A DNA stretch of 64,000 bases from RPQJ01 sp963700045 (GCA_963700045.1 CAVOWK010000007.1:115384-179383); one strand, 5' to 3'. Counted from the first letter of the stretch, positions 34,915 to 43,691 are shown. Numbers and translations are program-made. The notes: generated by a model from the sequence alone, not told the origin.

Positions 34915-36369
34915 TCAAGCGGACTCCCGCCGCGCAGGAAACTGCATCAGGTCGCGGGGCCGCACGTCCTGCAACGCGCGCCCGATGATGCGATAGCTGT
35001 CCGCGTCGAACGCCGCATCGCCGGCGGCGCGCAGCAGGGCCTGCACTTCGTCGTCGTCGCGCGCGGTGCCCAGGTGGCGCCAGCGATCGAGCACGTGAAT
35101 CTGCACACCGGCTGCGGCGGGTGCGGGCTCCCGGATGCCGATGGCGCCAGCAAACGGCCACGGTTTGAACTTCAGCGGCACGAGCGTCATCTGCAACCGC
35201 GCATCGTGCAGCGCGCGCGGTTCCCTGCCGATGCAGGCACCGCGACACTTCTTGACCTGGTAGGCGAAACAGCTACCCTCGCCCGATTCCAGACCGAGCA
35301 GCTTCAGGCACAGCCCCGCCTCGCGTGCCTTGCCTTCGATCGCACGCCACGCGTCCTTTTCGGTGCGGAACGGCCCGAAGACGGGGTCGGCGTCGAGACC
35401 CAGATCGGCGTCCTCGATCGGCAGGACTTCCGGCTGCAAGCCCTGCAGGTCATGGCGCAGGCGGACGACGCAGTCGCCTTGGCTGCGGCGCAGGCGGCGA
35501 TTGCCTGTCGGCGCGAGTTCCTTCACCAGTCGCGATTCGAGCAGCAGCGCCCCGAGTTCGCCGCCCGTCTCGACCCACTCCACCTGGCGGACCTGCTGCG
35601 TGAGTCTCGATTCCTTGCCAGAGCGGTGCTCGGCGGCGAAGTGATCGAACACGCGACTGCGGATATTGCGGCTCTTGCCGACGTACAGCAGCGTGCCGCC
35701 TTCGCCACGAAACAAGTACACGCCCGGACATTCCGGCAGGTCGTCGGCGAGTTCCGGCGGCAGGTGCGGCGGTAACCTCGGCTCGCGCAGCGCATGAGTC
35801 ACCGCAGCGTGCATCGCGTCGACGCCGCGCTGCCGCTCCATCGCCGCCATCAGCGCGGGCAATACCTGCGCGTCACCGAGTGCTCGATGCCGGGCCATGC
35901 ACGAGAGACCGAAGCGATCCATCAGGGTGTCGAGATTGTGGCGTGCATGCTCCGCATAGAGCGCGCGCGACAGCTTCACGGTGCACAGCACCGGCGCGGC
36001 GAACCTGACGCCCAGCCGGCGGAATTCTGCGCGCAGGAAGCCGTAATCGAAACGGGCGTTGTGGGCGACGAACAGCCTGCCCCCGAGCCGGCGCTGCACT
36101 TCCTGCGCCACGTCGGCAAACGGCGGCGCGTCCGCTACCATCGAATCGTCGATGCCGGTGAACGCCGCGATCAACGACGGGATCCGGATGCCGGGATGCA
36201 CCAGCGTGCTCCATTCCTCGATGATCTCGCCGTGCTCGAGCAGCACGATGCCGACTTCGATGACGCGGTGCTGGGCCGCCATCCCGCCCGTGGTCTCGAG
36301 ATCGACGCAGGCGACGGGACCGCGCAGCGATTGCGCCCGCAGCGCATTGGCGGCTGCGGCGTCAGGCAT
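34915..36369 (-). CDS. DEDDh exonuclease fused to a UvrC-like GIY-YIG nuclease domain
   Basis: The N-terminal 180 residues are a DnaQ/epsilon-type 3'-5' exonuclease: CVDLETTGG (Exo I), VAHNARFDYGFL (Exo II), HRALGDAQVL (Exo III). From about residue 210 comes a GIY-YIG domain: CPGVYLFRGEGGTLLYVGKS, then NIRSRVFDHF, LLLESRLVKELAPTGNRR and a small CxxC-like KKCRGACIGR segment. The same fusion is known in a group of DNA-repair proteins related to Cho/UvrC and is distinct from UvrABC incision. 484 residues from ATG 36369. It sits 4 bases after aguB but is probably unrelated in function. Confidence 0.82.
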   Translation of the reverse strand: MPDAAAANALRAQSLRGPVACVDLETTGGMAAQHRVIEVGIVLLEHGEIIEEWSTLVHPGIRIPSLIAAFTGIDDSMVADAPPFADVAQEVQRRLGGRLFVAHNARFDYGFLRAEFRRLGVRFAAPVLCTVKLSRALYAEHARHNLDTLMDRFGLSCMARHRALGDAQVLPALMAAMERQRGVDAMHAAVTHALREPRLPPHLPPELADDLPECPGVYLFRGEGGTLLYVGKSRNIRSRVFDHFAAEHRSGKESRLTQQVRQVEWVETGGELGALLLESRLVKELAPTGNRRLRRSQGDCVVRLRHDLQGLQPEVLPIEDADLGLDADPVFGPFRTEKDAWRAIEGKAREAGLCLKLLGLESGEGSCFAYQVKKCRGACIGREPRALHDARLQMTLVPLKFKPWPFAGAIGIREPAPAAAGVQIHVLDRWRHLGTARDDDEVQALLRAAGDAAFDADSYRIIGRALQDVRPRDLMQFPARRESA

Positions 36370-36373
36370 GCGT

Positions 36374-37246
36374 TCAGCCCGGGGCACGGCCATCCAGCGA
36401 CAGGATCGGGTAGTACAGCTCGGGACGCCGGTCGCGGAAGACGCCCCACGCATGCCGTTGCGCGCGCAGCAGGTCGAGATCGAACGTGGCCGTGAGCACG
36501 GCTTCCGACTGACGATCGGCCTCCGCCACCTTGCCGCCCGTGGCGTCGGCAATGAACGAAGAACCGTAGAACGTCATCTCGTATTTCTGGCCCCGCTCCA
36601 CGCCGATTCGGTTGGACGCGACCAGCGGCATGACGTTGGCAGCAGCGTGGCCCTGCATGCAGCGCTGCCAGTGGTCGCGCGAATCGAGGGTCGGGTCCTG
36701 CGGCTCGGAGCCGATCGCCGTCGGGTACATGAGGATGTCCGCGCCCATGAGCGCCATGCAGCGCGCAGCTTCGGGGAACCACTGGTCCCAGCAGATGCCG
36801 ACGCCGATCGTGCCGAAGCGCGTCGTCCAGACGCGGAAGCCAGTGTCGCCCGGCGAGAAATAGAACTTCTCGTGGTAGCCGGGCCCTTCCGGGATGTGCG
36901 ACTTGCGGTAGATTCCGAGCACCTCGCCATCGGCGTCGACCATGGCGAGCGAGTTGTAGTACGCGTTATTGGCGCGCTCGAACACGCTCACCGGCAGCAC
37001 CACGCCCAGCTCCTTGGCCAGCGCCTGGAAGTGCCGCACCACCGGGTTGTCAGGCAGCGGGTGTGCCAGTTCGAAGTGACTGGCAAGGTGGTCCTTGCAG
37101 AAGTACGGTGTCTCGAAAAGCTCTTGCAGAAGAATTACTTGCGCGCCCTTTGCGGCCGCCTGGCGCACCATCGACTCGGCCCTGGCGATGTTCTCGGCAG
37201 GAATCGGCGTGCAGGCGAACTGGGTCGCGGCAACGGTGACTTTCAT
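36374..37246 (-). CDS. aguB: N-carbamoylputrescine amidase
   Basis: The 290-residue nitrilase-family enzyme has the triad E in ILLQELFETPYFC, K in IYRKSHIPEGPGYHEKFYF and C in VGICWDQWFPEAARCMALMG; these segments are diagnostic of AguB. It hydrolyses N-carbamoylputrescine to putrescine, CO2 and ammonia, the last step of arginine-agmatine-putrescine synthesis. No aguA (agmatine deiminase) is in the window. Placement within the Puu/Pot cluster suggests a feed of putrescine from agmatine into catabolism. Confidence 0.92.
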   Translation of the reverse strand: MKVTVAATQFACTPIPAENIARAESMVRQAAAKGAQVILLQELFETPYFCKDHLASHFELAHPLPDNPVVRHFQALAKELGVVLPVSVFERANNAYYNSLAMVDADGEVLGIYRKSHIPEGPGYHEKFYFSPGDTGFRVWTTRFGTIGVGICWDQWFPEAARCMALMGADILMYPTAIGSEPQDPTLDSRDHWQRCMQGHAAANVMPLVASNRIGVERGQKYEMTFYGSSFIADATGGKVAEADRQSEAVLTATFDLDLLRAQRHAWGVFRDRRPELYYPILSLDGRAPG

Positions 37247-37364
37247 CGCGGGCTCCGGGGCGTGAAGAGCGGGGAGTCTAACGAAGCCGATCCCCGCCCA
37301 CCAATCGGCGACAAGCGGGAAAACCCCTGCGGCAGGCGCACCGGGCTCGCGGCCGGCATGACCG

Positions 37365-38759
37365 TCACTTGAGCGGCGGTATCGCCGCGCGGCGCGCGTG
37401 GACGACCAGCTTGACCACGGCCGCGGAGCCGATGCGCATGCGCACGTTGTCGGCGCGGCTGGTGAGAATCACGGGCACGCGGGCACCGAGCACGATACCG
37501 GCGCTGTCCGCACCGGCGAAGTACTGGAGTTGCTTGGCCAGCATGTTGCCGGCCTCGATGTTCGGCACCAGCAGGATGTCCGCGCGACCCGCCACCGGCG
37601 ACTCGATGCTCTTGGTGCGCGCCGCGATCTCGCTGATCGCGTTGTCGAACGCGAGCGGCCCATCGAGAATCGCGCCGCGGATCTGGCCGCGGTCCGCCAT
37701 CTTGCAGAGTGCTGCAGCGTCGATCGTCGAGGTGATGTCCGGGTTGACCATTTCCACGGCCGACAGGATGGCGACCTTCGGCGTGTCGATGCCGAGATTG
37801 CGGGCCAGGTCGATCGCATTCTGCGCGATGTCGGCCTTCTCCCGCAGCGTGGGCTCGATGTTGATCGCGGCGTCGGTCACGAACAGGATGCGGTCGTAGG
37901 CCGGCACGTCCATGACGAAGACGTGGCTGACGCGGCGCTCCGTGCGCAGCCCGCCCTGGGCCGAGATGACCGCCGTCATGATCTCGTCCGTGTGCAGGCT
38001 GCCCTTCATCAGCGTCTCGACTTCGCCGCTGCGCGCGAGCGCCACCGCGGCGGCGGCCGAGGCATGACTGTGCTCGGTGTCCACCAGCCGAAAACCCGCG
38101 AGGTCTTCGCCGAGCGTGCCGGCAAGGGCGCGGATGCGGGCCGACGGGCCGACCAGTACCGGCACGATCAGGTTGCGCCTGGCAGCCTCGAGCGCACCCA
38201 CCAGCGAGTCCGGGTCGCACGGGTGGGCAACGGCACAGGTGACCGGCGCCAGGGGTTCGCAGCGCTTGAGCAGCCGGTCGAAGACGTCGTTGCGGCGGAT
38301 CATGAACTCCGGCCGCGCCATCTCCGGGAACGATGCCTTGCGGATGGGCGCCTCGACGATGACGGTGCCGCGGAGCACCGTCTCCCCGGCGGCCTCCACC
38401 GTGCAGTCGAACAGCACGCGGCGGTTTTCCGCGGCCTTTTCGCGCACGGTCACGGTCGCGCGGACCAGGTCGCCAACGCGTATGACGCCGTGGAACTCCA
38501 GTTGCTGCGACACGATGCGCGTCCCGGGTCCCGGCAGGCGACGCTCCAGCATCCCCGAGATGATGGCCTCGGCCGCCACCGCCTCGACGCAGAACTCGCC
38601 TGGTTCGACCGCCGCCGAACCTTCCTCGACGTGGAAAGGCACGACGTCGCCCGAGACCAGCAGCAGCGCCTCGATTTCGGACTGGCCGAGGACTCGCTCG
38701 GCACTGGCGGTCGCGCCGACCGCGATCTCCTCGTAGGTGACGTTGCTGTAGCCGCTCAT
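37365..38759 (-). CDS. MaoC hydratase-like / phosphate acetyl- (butyryl-) transferase fusion
   Basis: The 464-residue protein has an N-terminal MaoC hot-dog domain (about residues 10-140: SGDVVPFHVEEGSA, VSQQLEFHGVIRVGDLVRAT) and a C-terminal PTA/PTB domain (EMARPEFMIRRNDVFDRLLK, LMKGSLHTDEIMTAVISA, ILSAVEMVNPDITSTIDAA, LVPNIEAGNMLAKQL). This arrangement is annotated elsewhere as bifunctional enoyl-CoA hydratase/phosphate acetyltransferase. The ATG at 38759 overlaps the aldehyde dehydrogenase stop (ATGA), so it is coupled to puuC. It may handle the acyl-CoA or acyl-phosphate products of amine degradation; this is inference. Confidence 0.82.
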   Translation of the reverse strand: MSGYSNVTYEEIAVGATASAERVLGQSEIEALLLVSGDVVPFHVEEGSAAVEPGEFCVEAVAAEAIISGMLERRLPGPGTRIVSQQLEFHGVIRVGDLVRATVTVREKAAENRRVLFDCTVEAAGETVLRGTVIVEAPIRKASFPEMARPEFMIRRNDVFDRLLKRCEPLAPVTCAVAHPCDPDSLVGALEAARRNLIVPVLVGPSARIRALAGTLGEDLAGFRLVDTEHSHASAAAAVALARSGEVETLMKGSLHTDEIMTAVISAQGGLRTERRVSHVFVMDVPAYDRILFVTDAAINIEPTLREKADIAQNAIDLARNLGIDTPKVAILSAVEMVNPDITSTIDAAALCKMADRGQIRGAILDGPLAFDNAISEIAARTKSIESPVAGRADILLVPNIEAGNMLAKQLQYFAGADSAGIVLGARVPVILTSRADNVRMRIGSAAVVKLVVHARRAAIPPLK

Positions 38760-40261
38760 TGCGAGAGGTCGATCCAGGTCGTCTTCAGTTCCGTGTACTT
38801 GTCGAACGCGTGCAGCGACTTGTCGCGGCCGGTGCCCGACTGCTTGAAGCCACCGAACGGCACCGTGATGTCGTCCGCGTCGTAGCAGTTGACGTACACC
38901 ATGCCGGCTCGCAGCGCCTTGGCAATGCGGTGCGCCTTGCCGATGTCTCGCGTCCAGACCGCCGCGGCGAGGCCATACTCCACGCCATTGCCGACCCGCA
39001 CCGCTTCCTCGGCGTCCTTCACCGTGATGGCGGCCAGCACGGGTCCGAAGATTTCCTCGCGTGCGATGCGCATGTCGGGGCGCACGTCCGCGAACACGGT
39101 CGGCTCGACGTAGCACCCGCCGGTGTTCTCGCGCACGCGCTTGCCACCCGCAAGCAGCGACGCGCCTTCGCTGCGGCCTGCGTCGATGTAACCGAGCACG
39201 GTCTGCGTCTGGATCTCGTCGACGATCGCCCCCATGCGGGTCGCGGGGTCGAGCGGGTCGCCGGGCGCCATGCCGCGGCTTGCCTCAATGACCTTCTCAA
39301 GCACCCGGTCGCGCACGCTTGCCTCGATCACGAGCCGCGAGGCGGCGGTGCACATCTCGCCCTGGTTGAAGAAAATCGCGCCCGCGGCGGTCGCGGCCGC
39401 GCGATCGAGGTCAGGGCAATCCGCGAGGATGATGTTGGGCGACTTGCCGCCGCACTCGAGCCAGACACGCTTCATGTTGGACTGGCCGGAGTACTGCAGC
39501 ATGAGCTTGCCGGTGCGCGTCGATCCGGTGAAGCCGATGCAGTCGACGTCCATGTGCAGCGCCAGCGCCTGGCCGGCCGTGTGGCCGTAGCCCGGCAGCA
39601 CGTTGAACACGCCGTCGGGAATGCCCGCTTCGGTCGCCAGCGCGGCGAGGCGGATCGCCGTGAGCGGCGACTTCTCGGACGGCTTGAGGATGAAGGAATT
39701 GCCGGCCGCGAGCGCCGGCCCGATCTTCCAGGCCGCCATGATCAGCGGGAAGTTCCACGGCACGATCGCGGCCACGACGCCGATCGGCTCGCGCGTGATG
39801 AGCGCGAGCTGGTCGTGCGCGGTCGGCGCGACTTCGTCGTACACCTTGTCCACGGCCTCGGCGTACCACGCGATGCAGCGCGCGGTGGCAGGAATATCCA
39901 CTGCCAGGCTGTCGCCGATCGGCTTGCCCATGTCGAGCGTCTCGAGCAACGCCAGCTCGTCGCGGTGCGCGAGTATCAGTTCGGCGAAACGCTGCAGCAC
40001 GCGCTTGCGCTCGCGCGGCGGCTGGTGCGCCCACACGCCGCTGTCGAAAGCACGCCTGGCGGCGGCGACCGCCAGCTCGACATCGGCCTGGTCCGTGGAC
40101 GCGACGCGCGCGATCACGCGGCCGTCGATGGGACTCACGTCGTCGAAGGTTGCCCCGCTCGCGGCGGGCAGGTAGCGGCCATTGATGAAGGCCTGGCCGT
40201 TGATCGCAAGCGCGGCGGCGCGGGCGCGCCAGTCCTGGGCGGTGGTCGGGGTGGCATTCAT
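38756..40261 (-). CDS. puuC: Gamma-glutamyl-gamma-aminobutyraldehyde dehydrogenase
   Basis: The 501-residue ALDH has the catalytic Cys in FNQGEMCTAASRLVIEAS, the Glu in VWLECGGKSPNIILAD, NAD-binding GFTGSTRTGKLM and IVPWNFPLIMAAWKIGPAL. The N-terminal FINGRYLPAASGATFDDVSP and the ending DKSLHAFDKYTELKTTWIDL are typical of PuuC/aldehyde dehydrogenases for amino-aldehydes. It oxidises the product of PuuB or of SpuC-type transamination. It is downstream of puuR by 37 bases on the same strand. Confidence 0.88.
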   Translation of the reverse strand: MNATPTTAQDWRARAAALAINGQAFINGRYLPAASGATFDDVSPIDGRVIARVASTDQADVELAVAAARRAFDSGVWAHQPPRERKRVLQRFAELILAHRDELALLETLDMGKPIGDSLAVDIPATARCIAWYAEAVDKVYDEVAPTAHDQLALITREPIGVVAAIVPWNFPLIMAAWKIGPALAAGNSFILKPSEKSPLTAIRLAALATEAGIPDGVFNVLPGYGHTAGQALALHMDVDCIGFTGSTRTGKLMLQYSGQSNMKRVWLECGGKSPNIILADCPDLDRAAATAAGAIFFNQGEMCTAASRLVIEASVRDRVLEKVIEASRGMAPGDPLDPATRMGAIVDEIQTQTVLGYIDAGRSEGASLLAGGKRVRENTGGCYVEPTVFADVRPDMRIAREEIFGPVLAAITVKDAEEAVRVGNGVEYGLAAAVWTRDIGKAHRIAKALRAGMVYVNCYDADDITVPFGGFKQSGTGRDKSLHAFDKYTELKTTWIDLSQ

Positions 40262-40297
40262 GGTCGGTGGCGACTCCTCGGTTGCCGGCGTCGTTGG

Positions 40298-40855
40298 TCA
40301 GAACGTCGGCGGGGTGCTGGCGGAAATGATCTCGCAGGTCTCGCTGCCCGTGTTGCGGAAGCGGTGCGGGATCGCGCTGGTGAAGTAATACGCGTCGCCG
40401 GGTCCGAGCAGGCGCGTCTCGGCACCGACGGTCAGCTCGATGCGGCCGCTCACCACGACGCCGCCCTCCTCGCCCTCGTGCCGCAGCATGTCGGCCCCGG
40501 TGTCGGCCCCGGGAGCGTAGTGCTCGTGCAGTACGGCCATGGCACGGTTCGGACGGCGGGCGGCGACGAGCTTGAAGGTGACCGAGCGGTCGCCCATGAC
40601 CGGCAACTCGTCGCTGCGGAAGAAGACCTGTGGGCTCGCCGAAAAGTCGAGCGTGAAGAAGTCCGCCAGCGACATCGGGATGCCGTCGAGGACCTTCTTG
40701 AGCGAACTCACCGACGGGCTGACGCGGTTCTGTTCGATCAGCGAGATGAGGCCATTGGTGACGCCGGCCCGCTTCGCCAGCTCGCGCTGGGACAGGCCGT
40801 ACATGGTGCGCACGGCCCGCAGGTGGGCACCGACGTCGATGCTGAGCTCGGTCAC
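40298..40855 (-). CDS. puuR: PuuR-like repressor (XRE HTH plus cupin)
   Basis: Starting from GTG 40855 the protein is 185 residues, the same length as E. coli PuuR. It has an XRE helix-turn-helix (LSQRELAKRAGVTNGLISLI, NRVSPSVSSLKKVLDGIPM) followed by a cupin sensor (GADMLRHEGEEGGVVVSG, LLGPGDAYYFTSAIPHRFRN). PuuR represses putrescine catabolism genes and is released by putrescine. Its promoter overlaps the divergent one of the aminotransferase. The frame is open 24 codons further upstream, but that part would cover the promoter. Confidence 0.85.
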   Translation of the reverse strand: MTELSIDVGAHLRAVRTMYGLSQRELAKRAGVTNGLISLIEQNRVSPSVSSLKKVLDGIPMSLADFFTLDFSASPQVFFRSDELPVMGDRSVTFKLVAARRPNRAMAVLHEHYAPGADTGADMLRHEGEEGGVVVSGRIELTVGAETRLLGPGDAYYFTSAIPHRFRNTGSETCEIISASTPPTF

Positions 40856-40898
40856 GGGGTGTTCAATATCCTGCACACATGGGTCAAAAACAGGGCGA

Positions 40899-40927
40899 AT
40901 TTCACGGCCAATTGAGCCGAGTGTCAA
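40899..40927 (-). promoter_or_regulatory. Predicted sigma70 promoter of puuR
   Basis: Reading the minus strand: TTGACA (40927-40922), a 17-base spacer, then TGAAAT (40904-40899). The -35 is perfect and the -10 is moderate. It reads toward the GTG of puuR 44 bases away. It overlaps the opposite-facing promoter for 40976-42304. Confidence 0.5.
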
Positions 40928-40940
40928 TTTTTCTTATCAT
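40912..40940 (+). promoter_or_regulatory. Predicted sigma70 promoter of the divergent aminotransferase
   Basis: TTGAGC (40912-40917), exactly 17 bases, TATCAT (40935-40940), 35 bases before the ATG at 40976. Its -35 lies in the spacer of the puuR promoter, so one bound repressor could block both directions. Confidence 0.55.
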
Positions 40941-40975
40941 CGGCCGGTTACATCACCAAAACCGGGAAACCCGCC

Positions 40976-42304
40976 ATGACCGCCAGTGCCCCGCTGCAGC
41001 GCGACGAGATGGAAGCCTTCTGGATGCCGTTCACGGCCAACCGGCAGTTCAAGGCCAACCCCCGCCTGCTGGCGAAGGCCGAAGGCATGCACTACTGGAC
41101 GCCTGACGGCCGCCAGGTCCTGGATGCCGTCGCCGGCCTGTGGTGCGTGAACGCGGGTCATGGCCGCAGGGAGATCACCGAGGCCGTCAGCAGGCAGATC
41201 GCGACGATGGAATACGCGCCGCCGTTCCAGATGGCTCACCCGACGGCGTTCCAGCTGGCCAACGACGTGGCCGGGTGGTTGCCGGACAACCTCGGGCATA
41301 TCTTCTTCACCAACTCGGGTTCCGAGTCCGTCGATACCGCGCTCAAGATCGCGCTCGCCTATCACCGTGCCCGCGGCGAAGGCTCGCGCACCCGCTTCAT
41401 CGGCCGCGAGCGCGGCTATCACGGTGTGGGTTTCGGCGGCATCTCGGTCGGCGGCATGGTCAACAACCGCAAGTGGTTCGGCTCGATGCTGCCGGGCGTG
41501 GATCACCTGCCGCACACGCACGACCTGTCGAAGAACGCCTATACGCGCGGCGAGCCCGAACACGGCGCCAACCTCGCGGATGAACTCGAGCGCATCGTCG
41601 CGCTGCACGACGCCAGCAACATCGCGGCCGTGATCGTCGAGCCGGTCGCGGGCTCGACCGGCGTGCTGATTCCGCCGAAGGGTTACCTCGAGCGCCTGCG
41701 CAACATCTGCACCAGGCACGGCATCCTGTTGATCTTCGACGAAGTCATCACCGGCTTCGGTCGCCTGGGCTCGCCGTTCGGGGCGTCGTTCTTCGGCGTC
41801 ACGCCCGACATGATCACGATGGCCAAGGGACTGACCAACGGCGCGGTGCCGATGGGGGCCGTCGCGGCCAGCGACCAGATCTACGACACGTTCATGCAGG
41901 GCCCGGAAGGCGCGATCGAACTCTTCCACGGCTACACGTATTCCGCTCACCCGGTCGCCTGCGCCGCGGGCATCGCCACGCAGGAGATCTACCGCAAGGA
42001 AGGCCTGCTCACGCGCGCGAACGACATGGCGGGCTACTGGGCCGATGGCGTGCATTCGCTGAAGGGACTGCCGCACGTCATCGACCTGCGCAACCTCGGC
42101 CTGATCGGCGCCGTGGAACTGGATCCGATCGCGGGCAAGCCCGGCCTGCGTGGCTACAACACGTTCGTGCGCGCGTTCGAGCAGGGTCTGCTGTTGCGCG
42201 TGACGGGCGACATCATCGCGATGTCACCGCCGCTCATCATCGAGAAGCAGCACATCGACCAGGTGTTCGGGATCCTCGGGGGCGTGCTGAAGGAACTGGG
42301 CTGA
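40976..42304 (+). CDS. Omega-amino acid (beta-alanine)-pyruvate aminotransferase
   Basis: The 442-residue class III PLP enzyme starts FWMPFTANRQFKANPRLLAK, a signature of beta-alanine/omega-amino acid pyruvate aminotransferases. GLWCVNAGHGRREITEAV, LIFDEVITGFGRLGSPFGA and the PLP lysine in MITMAKGLTNGAVPMGAV follow. Expected donors are beta-alanine (from spermidine/diaminopropane) or similar omega-amines, giving malonate semialdehyde. Divergent from puuR with overlapping promoters, so it is probably part of the PuuR regulon. A strong terminator follows. It is distinct from the SpuC-type enzyme at 24.8 kb. Confidence 0.85.
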   Translation: MTASAPLQRDEMEAFWMPFTANRQFKANPRLLAKAEGMHYWTPDGRQVLDAVAGLWCVNAGHGRREITEAVSRQIATMEYAPPFQMAHPTAFQLANDVAGWLPDNLGHIFFTNSGSESVDTALKIALAYHRARGEGSRTRFIGRERGYHGVGFGGISVGGMVNNRKWFGSMLPGVDHLPHTHDLSKNAYTRGEPEHGANLADELERIVALHDASNIAAVIVEPVAGSTGVLIPPKGYLERLRNICTRHGILLIFDEVITGFGRLGSPFGASFFGVTPDMITMAKGLTNGAVPMGAVAASDQIYDTFMQGPEGAIELFHGYTYSAHPVACAAGIATQEIYRKEGLLTRANDMAGYWADGVHSLKGLPHVIDLRNLGLIGAVELDPIAGKPGLRGYNTFVRAFEQGLLLRVTGDIIAMSPPLIIEKQHIDQVFGILGGVLKELG

Positions 42305-42317
42305 CGCCTTGAAAGAA

Positions 42318-42352
42318 AACGCCCGGACTCCGCGCGGAGCCGGGCGTTTTTT
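42318..42352 (+). terminator. Rho-independent terminator (probably bidirectional)
   Basis: AACGCCCGG and CCGGGCGTT form a GC-rich stem with an inner CTCCG/CGGAG pairing, followed by TTTTTT on the plus strand. On the minus strand the flank GTTTTCTTTC is also T-rich. It lies between two convergent genes, so it can serve both. Confidence 0.85.
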
Positions 42353-42386
42353 CGCTGCGCGACGCGTCAGGCGGCGCGCTGGCGCG

Positions 42387-43088
42387 TTACTCCTTCGACC
42401 ATGGGAAGCTGGTGGAAACGGAGAAGATCGCCACGCCTTCGCTGCTGTTCACGTCGTCCGGCGTACCGTCCAGCAGGCTCAGGTCGCTGCCGTCGGCGTA
42501 CTTGAGCCCGAACGTGAAGTTGCTCCAGTCGTAGGTGACGCCGACCGCCCAGTCCATGTAGCTGTCTTCATAGAACAGGTCGATCGCGTCGCCGTCGCTG
42601 TAGCCGACGTGTGCGTTCACGCCGAAGTTGGCCGGCAGTTCATACGCTGCGTTGGCTTCGTAGTAGAACGCCGACTCGCCCGAATTGCCGAAGTCGTTCG
42701 AGTAATAGACCTTGCCGCTCAGCCAGTTCCAGCCGAGGCCCACGTAAATCTCCGGATAGTCGATGTCATCGGCGCCCGGATAGGCGTAGTAAATGAGGCC
42801 CACATCCCAGGTGACGGCATCGCCACCACGGAAACCGGTGTAGATGTCGATTTCGACGTTCTCGTCGCAGCAGTCGCCAAAATCGACGTTGCTGCCCCAG
42901 GCGCCGAGGTAGAAGCCGCTTTCATGCGCGTAGTCGATGCCAGCCTGCAACGCAGGGTCCTGCGAGGTCTGGGTGATGCCGCGCCAGTTGTAGTCGCTGA
43001 CCACCGCCGCATTGCCGGTAACTTCCGCCTGCGCAGCCAATGCGGTCAGCGACAGCGCCACCGCGGCCAGGCCATGGGTCAATTTCAT
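42387..43088 (-). CDS. TorF-family outer-membrane beta-barrel protein
   Basis: The 233-residue protein has a cleavable signal (LTHGLAAVALSLTALAAQA), then GNAAVVSDYNWRGITQTSQD and alternating aromatic strands ending in FSVSTSFPW, with terminal residues typical of a barrel. This matches the TorF putative porin family. A GGGG lies ahead of ATG 43088. No transport partner adjoins. Its place next to the polyamine cluster may be chance. Confidence 0.8.
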   Translation of the reverse strand: MKLTHGLAAVALSLTALAAQAEVTGNAAVVSDYNWRGITQTSQDPALQAGIDYAHESGFYLGAWGSNVDFGDCCDENVEIDIYTGFRGGDAVTWDVGLIYYAYPGADDIDYPEIYVGLGWNWLSGKVYYSNDFGNSGESAFYYEANAAYELPANFGVNAHVGYSDGDAIDLFYEDSYMDWAVGVTYDWSNFTFGLKYADGSDLSLLDGTPDDVNSSEGVAIFSVSTSFPWSKE

Positions 43089-43310
43089 TTCGGGTACCCC
43101 TTTGTTGCCTAACAACAACACTTATTTAACGACCATCACCGCAAGTGTAGCAGAGGCGACACGTTTTCAGAACGAACGCCCGCGGCGACGCGGCTCGGCT
43201 TCCTGCAGTGCAGGAAGCGTGCCACGCAAAAATGCTTGGATTGGCGCGGGGTTACCCCGGGTCCGTGCACCGGTGAGACGCACCGGGCTGTCCCGGTGCA
43301 CCTTGTTGGT

Positions 43311-43691
43311 TCAGGACGATGGCGGCTCGTAGATGGCGTAGAACTTCTGGGCGGGCTCCAGGACCTCCCACAGCCCAGAGAAGCCTGCCGGCATGACGAA
43401 GCTGTCGCCCGGCCCGTAGGTCCATTGCCGGCCGTGGTCATCGGTGATGCGGATGCGACCGGCGGTCAGGACGCACAACTCGTTCTCCGTGTAGGTGACC
43501 CGCCAGGCCCCGACGCTGCTGCGCCAGATGCCGGCGAAGAACCGGCCGCTGGAGTCCGTGTACGCATTGCGCACGAACTGATCGGGCATCGGACTGCCTG
43601 CCGCCAGCCGCGCCGGATCGAGTTCCAGCTTTTCTTCGGTGCCCGAACCGGCGTCGATCTTCACGACCGCGGGGCCGAGGGTTGAGTTCAT
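43311..43691 (-). CDS. Small cupin (DUF861 type)
   Basis: The 126-residue protein has a single cupin domain (FFAGIWRSSVGAWRVTY, ENELCVLTAGRIRITDDHG, YGPGDSFVMPAGFSGLWEVL) like the ethanolamine-utilisation EutQ/DUF861 cupins. AAGGAG precedes ATG 43691. It follows the PRPP-synthetase-like gene by 65 bases on the same strand. The metal-binding histidines of classic cupins are mostly absent, so an enzyme role is uncertain. Confidence 0.75.
   Translation of the reverse strand: MNSTLGPAVVKIDAGSGTEEKLELDPARLAAGSPMPDQFVRNAYTDSSGRFFAGIWRSSVGAWRVTYTENELCVLTAGRIRITDDHGRQWTYGPGDSFVMPAGFSGLWEVLEPAQKFYAIYEPPSS

Noticed and set aside
32917..35775. 952-codon plus-strand frame opposite rlmKL and the exonuclease
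   Set aside because: Antisense shadow. Both minus-strand genes have clear family motifs; the long frame has none.
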